Source of the DNA: JAJXWB01 sp039808645 | Lineage (GTDB): Bacteria; Pseudomonadota; Alphaproteobacteria; Rhizobiales; Beijerinckiaceae | Assembly: GCA_039808645.1 (NCBI GenBank) | Contig: JBDHTL010000014.1 | Coordinates: 1 to 41,206, forward strand | Direction of reading: 5' to 3' | DNA: 41,206 nucleotides | Shown here: piece after piece, positions 38,064-41,206 of the stretch | Layout of the letters: each line of letters starts with the position of its first letter | How positions within the stretch are numbered: the first letter of the stretch is position 1 | Translations under genes and position numbers: made by a program | The notes under the pieces: model-generated | Seen by the model: the letters and a program-made list of their open reading frames with translations, nothing else | The model's database searches: none | Told to the model about the DNA's origin: nothing

Positions 38064-38921
38064 ATGTTCCGCCGCCGTCGTACATGTGCCGAAAGTCATA
38101 TGACGATTCTCGTCGCATTGCTCTGCTTGTGTTGTATGGCCCGGCCCGCGCAGGCGGAGGAAAGCCTGCTTTCGAGCGTTTGCCGCCTGATCGAGACCGC
38201 GGCGCGGACGGAAAGACTTCCGGTCGACTATCTGACGAAGCTGATCTGGCAGGAGAGCCGGTTCAATGCCGCCGCCGTCAGCCCCAAGGGCGCGCAGGGC
38301 ATGGCGCAATTCATGCCGGGCACGGCTGTCGAACGCGGGCTTGCAGACCCGTTCGATCCCGAACAGGCGATCCCGAAGGCCGCCAACCTGCTTGCTGAAC
38401 TGCGCGCGCGTTTCGGCAATCTCGGGCTGGCGGCGGCGGCCTATAACGCAGGCCCCCAGCGTGTCTCCGATTGGCTTGCGGGCAAGGGCGGGATGCCGGC
38501 CGAGACCCGCGCCTACGTGCTGATCGTCACTGGCGCCGATGTCGAGGACTGGCGCGCGGGGGCGAATGCGTCGGCCTACGTGGGCTCGCCGGAAAGCTGC
38601 GAAAAGACGACAGTGGCGCTCAAACAGCGCAGCGGCACGCTGATCGCGGCCATTGCGCCGACCGCGCCCTGGGGCGTGCAACTGGCCGGCAACTTCTCGA
38701 AGGCGCAGGCGCTATCGGCCTTCTCGCGCACGAAGACGCGACTGGCCGCGGTTCTGGACGGGGTGCAGCCGATGGTTATCGGTTCGCGCCTGCGCAGCCG
38801 GGGCACGCGCGTCTTCTATCGGGTGCGGGCGCCCGCGCAGAGCCGCGCCGAGGCGCAGGCGCTTTGCGACCGCATCCGCAGGGCCGGCGGGGCCTGCGTC
38901 GCGCTCAAGAGTTCGCGCTGA
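38064..38921 (+). CDS. Lytic transglycosylase with a SPOR-like C-terminus
   Basis: A 285-residue secreted murein hydrolase. The signal peptide is best from the ATG at 38064, which gives a RRRR n-region before LVALLCLCCMARPAQA; an ATG at 38100 would lack positive charge. The SLT domain holds the catalytic Glu in KLIWQESRFNAAAVSPKGAQ, then GMAQFMPGTAVERGL and AAAAYNAGPQRVSDWL. After about residue 200, PWGVQLAGNFSKAQALSAFS and VFYRVRAPAQSRAEAQALCD match a SPOR (septal peptidoglycan-binding) fold, suggesting action at the division site. Identity of the SPOR-like part is by pattern. Confidence 0.9.
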   Translation: MFRRRRTCAESHMTILVALLCLCCMARPAQAEESLLSSVCRLIETAARTERLPVDYLTKLIWQESRFNAAAVSPKGAQGMAQFMPGTAVERGLADPFDPEQAIPKAANLLAELRARFGNLGLAAAAYNAGPQRVSDWLAGKGGMPAETRAYVLIVTGADVEDWRAGANASAYVGSPESCEKTTVALKQRSGTLIAAIAPTAPWGVQLAGNFSKAQALSAFSRTKTRLAAVLDGVQPMVIGSRLRSRGTRVFYRVRAPAQSRAEAQALCDRIRRAGGACVALKSSR

Positions 38922-38997
38922 CCGGAGTTGCGCAAACTGGCGTGTCGTCGCAGTGGCGTGAGCGGCTTTTGGCGTTACTATCGCGGCAGCCACGGAC

Positions 38998-39094
38998 TTC
39001 ATCCGGAGGAGCAGGCGAAGCCTGCGTCTCGAAGGATGGCCGCAATCCCCGTGCTTCGAGACGCGATGCGGCGCATCGCTCCTCGGCATGAGGA
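38998..39094. repeat. Cloverleaf-type intergenic palindromic repeat
   Basis: Nested inverted repeats: GAGGAGC (39006-39012) with GCTCCTC (39078-39084); GCGTCTCGAAG (39024-39034) with CTTCGAGACGC (39054-39064), an 11-bp perfect pair; side hairpins AGGC-GAA-GCCT (39013-39023) and GATGC-GGC-GCATC (39065-39077). Drawn out, this is a three-armed cruciform of about 97 bp. Similar elements (CTTCGAGACGC...GGATGAGG) are frequent intergenic repeats in Hyphomicrobiales. It lies between the lytic transglycosylase and thiolase genes and ends 18 bases before the thiolase start. Confidence 0.85.
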
Positions 39095-39112
39095 CGTTTT
39101 GAGGAGAGGCAG

Positions 39113-40297
39113 ATGAAATCCGATCCAATCGTCATCGTCGGCGCCGCGCGAACGCCGATGGGCGGGCTGCTCGGCGACTTCGCGGGCATGGCCGCGCCGC
39201 AACTCGGTTCCGTCGCACTGGACGCCGCCGTGTCTCGCGCGGGCCTGAAGCCGGACGACATCGAGAATGTGGTGATGGGCTGCGTGCTGCCGGCGGGGCA
39301 GGGCCAGGCGCCGGCGCGCCAGGCGGCGCTCGGCGCCGGCATGCCGAAGTCCACGGGCTGCACGACCGTCAACAAGATGTGCGGTTCGGGCATGCAGGCG
39401 ATCATGTTCGCGCACGACATGATCGCGGGCGGCTCGTTCGACGTGATGGCGGCAGGCGGCATGGAGAGCATGTCGAACGCGCCGTACCTTCTGCCAAAGG
39501 CGCGCGGCGGCTATCGGCTCGGCCACGACAGGGTGATGGATTCCATGTTCCTCGACGGGCTCGAGGACGCCTACGACCGCGGCCGCCTGATGGGCACGTT
39601 CGCCGAAGACGCCGCGCAATCCTACCAGTTCTCGCGGGCCGAGCAGGACGCCTATGCCGTCGCTTCGCTCGAACGCGCGGTGAAGGCCGGCAAGGACGGC
39701 TCGTTCGCGCAAGAGATCGCGCCGGTGAAGGTGAAGACGCGCAAGGGCGAGACGACGATCGCCATCGACGAGCAGCCGGGCAAGGCGCAGCTCGACAAGA
39801 TCCCCACGCTCAAGCCAGCCTTCCGCGAAGGCGGCACGGTGACGGCGGCCAATTCCTCCTCGATCTCGGACGGCGCGGCGGCGGTGACGATGATGCGCCG
39901 CTCGGAAGCCGAGAAGCGCGGCCTGAAGCCGATCGCGACCATCATTGGCCATTCCACCCATGCCTCGACGCCGGGCCTCTTTCCCTCGGCGCCGGTCGGC
40001 TCGATCAATCGCCTGCTCGGGCGGATCGGCTGGAGCGCCGGGGATGTCGACTTGTGGGAGGTGAACGAGGCCTTCGCCGTCGTCGCGATGATCGCGATGC
40101 GTGATCTCGGCATCCCGCACGACAAGATCAACGTGCACGGCGGCGCCTGCGCGCTCGGCCATCCCATCGGCGCATCGGGCGCGCGCATCGTCGTCACGCT
40201 GATCGCTGCGCTGCGCAAATATGGTTTGAAGAAAGGCGTCGCCTCGCTGTGCATCGGCGGCGGCGAAGCCACCGCGATCGCGCTGGAGGCCGCATGA
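39113..40297 (+). CDS. Acetyl-CoA C-acetyltransferase (thiolase)
   Basis: The 394-residue biosynthetic/degradative thiolase has the nucleophilic Cys90 in TTVNKMCGSGMQAIMFA, the NEAF motif in VDLWEVNEAFAVVAMIA, the conserved VHGGACALGHPIGASGARI and a second active-site Cys in SLCIGGGEATAIALE. GGAGAGG ahead of the ATG is good. The stop overlaps the start of an acyl-CoA dehydrogenase gene (ATGA), so the pair is an operon for fatty- or branched-acid degradation, or acetoacetyl-CoA metabolism. Which one cannot be decided from this end of the operon. Confidence 0.95.
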   Translation: MKSDPIVIVGAARTPMGGLLGDFAGMAAPQLGSVALDAAVSRAGLKPDDIENVVMGCVLPAGQGQAPARQAALGAGMPKSTGCTTVNKMCGSGMQAIMFAHDMIAGGSFDVMAAGGMESMSNAPYLLPKARGGYRLGHDRVMDSMFLDGLEDAYDRGRLMGTFAEDAAQSYQFSRAEQDAYAVASLERAVKAGKDGSFAQEIAPVKVKTRKGETTIAIDEQPGKAQLDKIPTLKPAFREGGTVTAANSSSISDGAAAVTMMRRSEAEKRGLKPIATIIGHSTHASTPGLFPSAPVGSINRLLGRIGWSAGDVDLWEVNEAFAVVAMIAMRDLGIPHDKINVHGGACALGHPIGASGARIVVTLIAALRKYGLKKGVASLCIGGGEATAIALEAA

Positions 40298-41206
40298 TTC
40301 TGTCAGAAGAACAGCAGATGGTGCGCGACATGGCGCGCGATTTCTCACGCGAGAAATTGGCGCCGTTCGCGGCGGAATGGGATCGCGAGCATCGCTTTCC
40401 TGCCGAGGCGCTGGCGGAAATGGCCTCGCTCGGCTTTCTCGGCATGAACGTGCCGGTCGAATGGGACGGCGCGGGGCTCGACTACGTTTCCTATGCGGCG
40501 GCGGTGATCGAGGTCGCGGCCGGCTGCGGCGCGGTCTCGACCATCATGAGCGTGCACAACGGCGTCGGCTGCATGCCGATCCTCACCTACGGCGACGATT
40601 CGCAGCGCGAGAAATATCTCAAGCCCATGGCGCGCGGCGAGTGGATCGGCTGCTTCTGCCTGACCGAGCCGGACGCGGGCTCCGACGCAGCGTCGATCCG
40701 CACGCGCGCGCGGCGCGAGGGCGATCATTACGTCATCAACGGCGCGAAGCAGTTCATCACGTCGGGCAAGAACGCCAAGGTCGCCATCCTTTTCGCCGTC
40801 ACCGATCCCGAGGCCGGCAAGAACGGGCTGTCCGCCTTCATCGTGCCGACGGATACGCCGGGCTTCCGCGTCGAGCGCGTGGAACTGAAACTCGGCCAGC
40901 ATCCCTCCGACACTTGCGCGCTCGTGTTCGAGGACATGCGCGTTCCGGTTGCGCAGCGTCTCGGCGCCGAAGGCACGGGACTGAAGATCGCGCTCGCCAA
41001 CCTCGAGGGCGGACGCATCGGCATCGCCGCGCAGGCGGTGGGCATGGCGCGCGCGGCCTACGAGGCGGCGCGCGACTACGCCCGGGAGCGCAAGCAGTTC
41101 GGCAAGCCGATCATCGAGCATCAGGCCGTCGGCTTCAAACTCGCCGACATGGCGACGCGCATCGACGCCGCCGAACTCATGGTTTTTCGCGCGGCGCTTC
41201 TGAAGG
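40294..41206 (+). CDS. Acyl-CoA dehydrogenase, C-terminus beyond the window
   Basis: The first 304 residues of a flavoprotein acyl-CoA dehydrogenase. It begins MILSEEQQMVRDMARDFSRE, with the FAD/substrate motif CFCLTEPDAGSDAASIRTRA and YVINGAKQFITSGKNAKVAI in the beta domain, then the second signature GGRIGIAAQAVGMARAAYEA and YARERKQFGKPI. The catalytic base of the short/medium-chain type lies past the right edge, so chain-length class stays open; sequence style resembles short- or branched-chain enzymes. The start overlaps the thiolase stop. Confidence 0.95.
   Translation, partial: MILSEEQQMVRDMARDFSREKLAPFAAEWDREHRFPAEALAEMASLGFLGMNVPVEWDGAGLDYVSYAAAVIEVAAGCGAVSTIMSVHNGVGCMPILTYGDDSQREKYLKPMARGEWIGCFCLTEPDAGSDAASIRTRARREGDHYVINGAKQFITSGKNAKVAILFAVTDPEAGKNGLSAFIVPTDTPGFRVERVELKLGQHPSDTCALVFEDMRVPVAQRLGAEGTGLKIALANLEGGRIGIAAQAVGMARAAYEAARDYARERKQFGKPIIEHQAVGFKLADMATRIDAAELMVFRAALLK

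Noticed and set aside
1..41206. CRISPR arrays, prophage, insertion sequences or secretion islands
   Set aside because: No regularly spaced direct repeats, transposase, integrase or phage structural genes were seen; the only repeats are the two palindromic intergenic elements.

Overview
The window is GC-rich, gene-dense chromosomal DNA from an alphaproteobacterium, most likely of the order Hyphomicrobiales (Rhizobiales). This rests on the gene set (DUF3126, DUF2336, DUF1217, a folE-linked NifU-like scaffold, a PAS_5/PilZ pair), the many GTG/TTG starts behind good Shine-Dalgarno sites, and a cloverleaf intergenic repeat (38998-39094) of a type common in that order. I see no integrase, transposase, phage gene or CRISPR array. 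The genus cannot be fixed by reading alone.

Left part (1-13.8 kb): a map-radC operon (radC runs off the left edge); divergent fkbM-type methyltransferase and CinA-like gene in ATGA overlap; a double palindromic REP-like element; gpt; tRNA-Leu(UAA); two adjacent NTF2/SnoaL-like paralogues; a zinc-finger/FAD-monooxygenase pair; an alpha/beta hydrolase; then an orphan stretch of two secreted unknown proteins with locally low GC, a DUF1217 flagellum-associated protein and a small Ala-rich protein. cysE, a double-length DUF3126 protein, a membrane-anchored unknown, hisI and a patatin-like lipase follow.

Middle part (13.8-26.5 kb): a secreted ankyrin protein converges on a CBS-rhomboid unit that may include a small upstream ORF; a PAS and a two-PilZ-domain protein; a folE / gamma-carbonic anhydrase / TylF-like run facing an Fe-S scaffold-yidD pair; a membrane-anchored unknown and a Cys-rich flavodoxin-fold oxidoreductase; thrS with a structured leader; and a fusion of a HAD phosphatase to a HerA/DUF87-type ATPase.

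Right part (26.5-41.2 kb): a secreted repeat protein, a stand-alone Lrp/AsnC RAM domain next to a lysophospholipase-like hydrolase, a cytochrome c, a flavin reductase, an FMN-dependent 2-hydroxyacid dehydrogenase, a MaoC hydratase/CoA-ester lyase coupled pair, DUF2336, a decayed di-heme cytochrome c peroxidase tail, an EamA transporter, a membrane-tethered metallophosphoesterase, aqpZ, a lytic transglycosylase with a SPOR-like tail, and a thiolase/acyl-CoA dehydrogenase operon leaving the right edge.

Most of the window is housekeeping. The best leads for something undescribed are the HAD-ATPase fusion (24707-26434), the DUF3126 tandem duplication (10967-11371), the low-GC secreted pair (7374-8591), and the small ORF and inverted repeat overlapping the rhomboid start (15881-16084).
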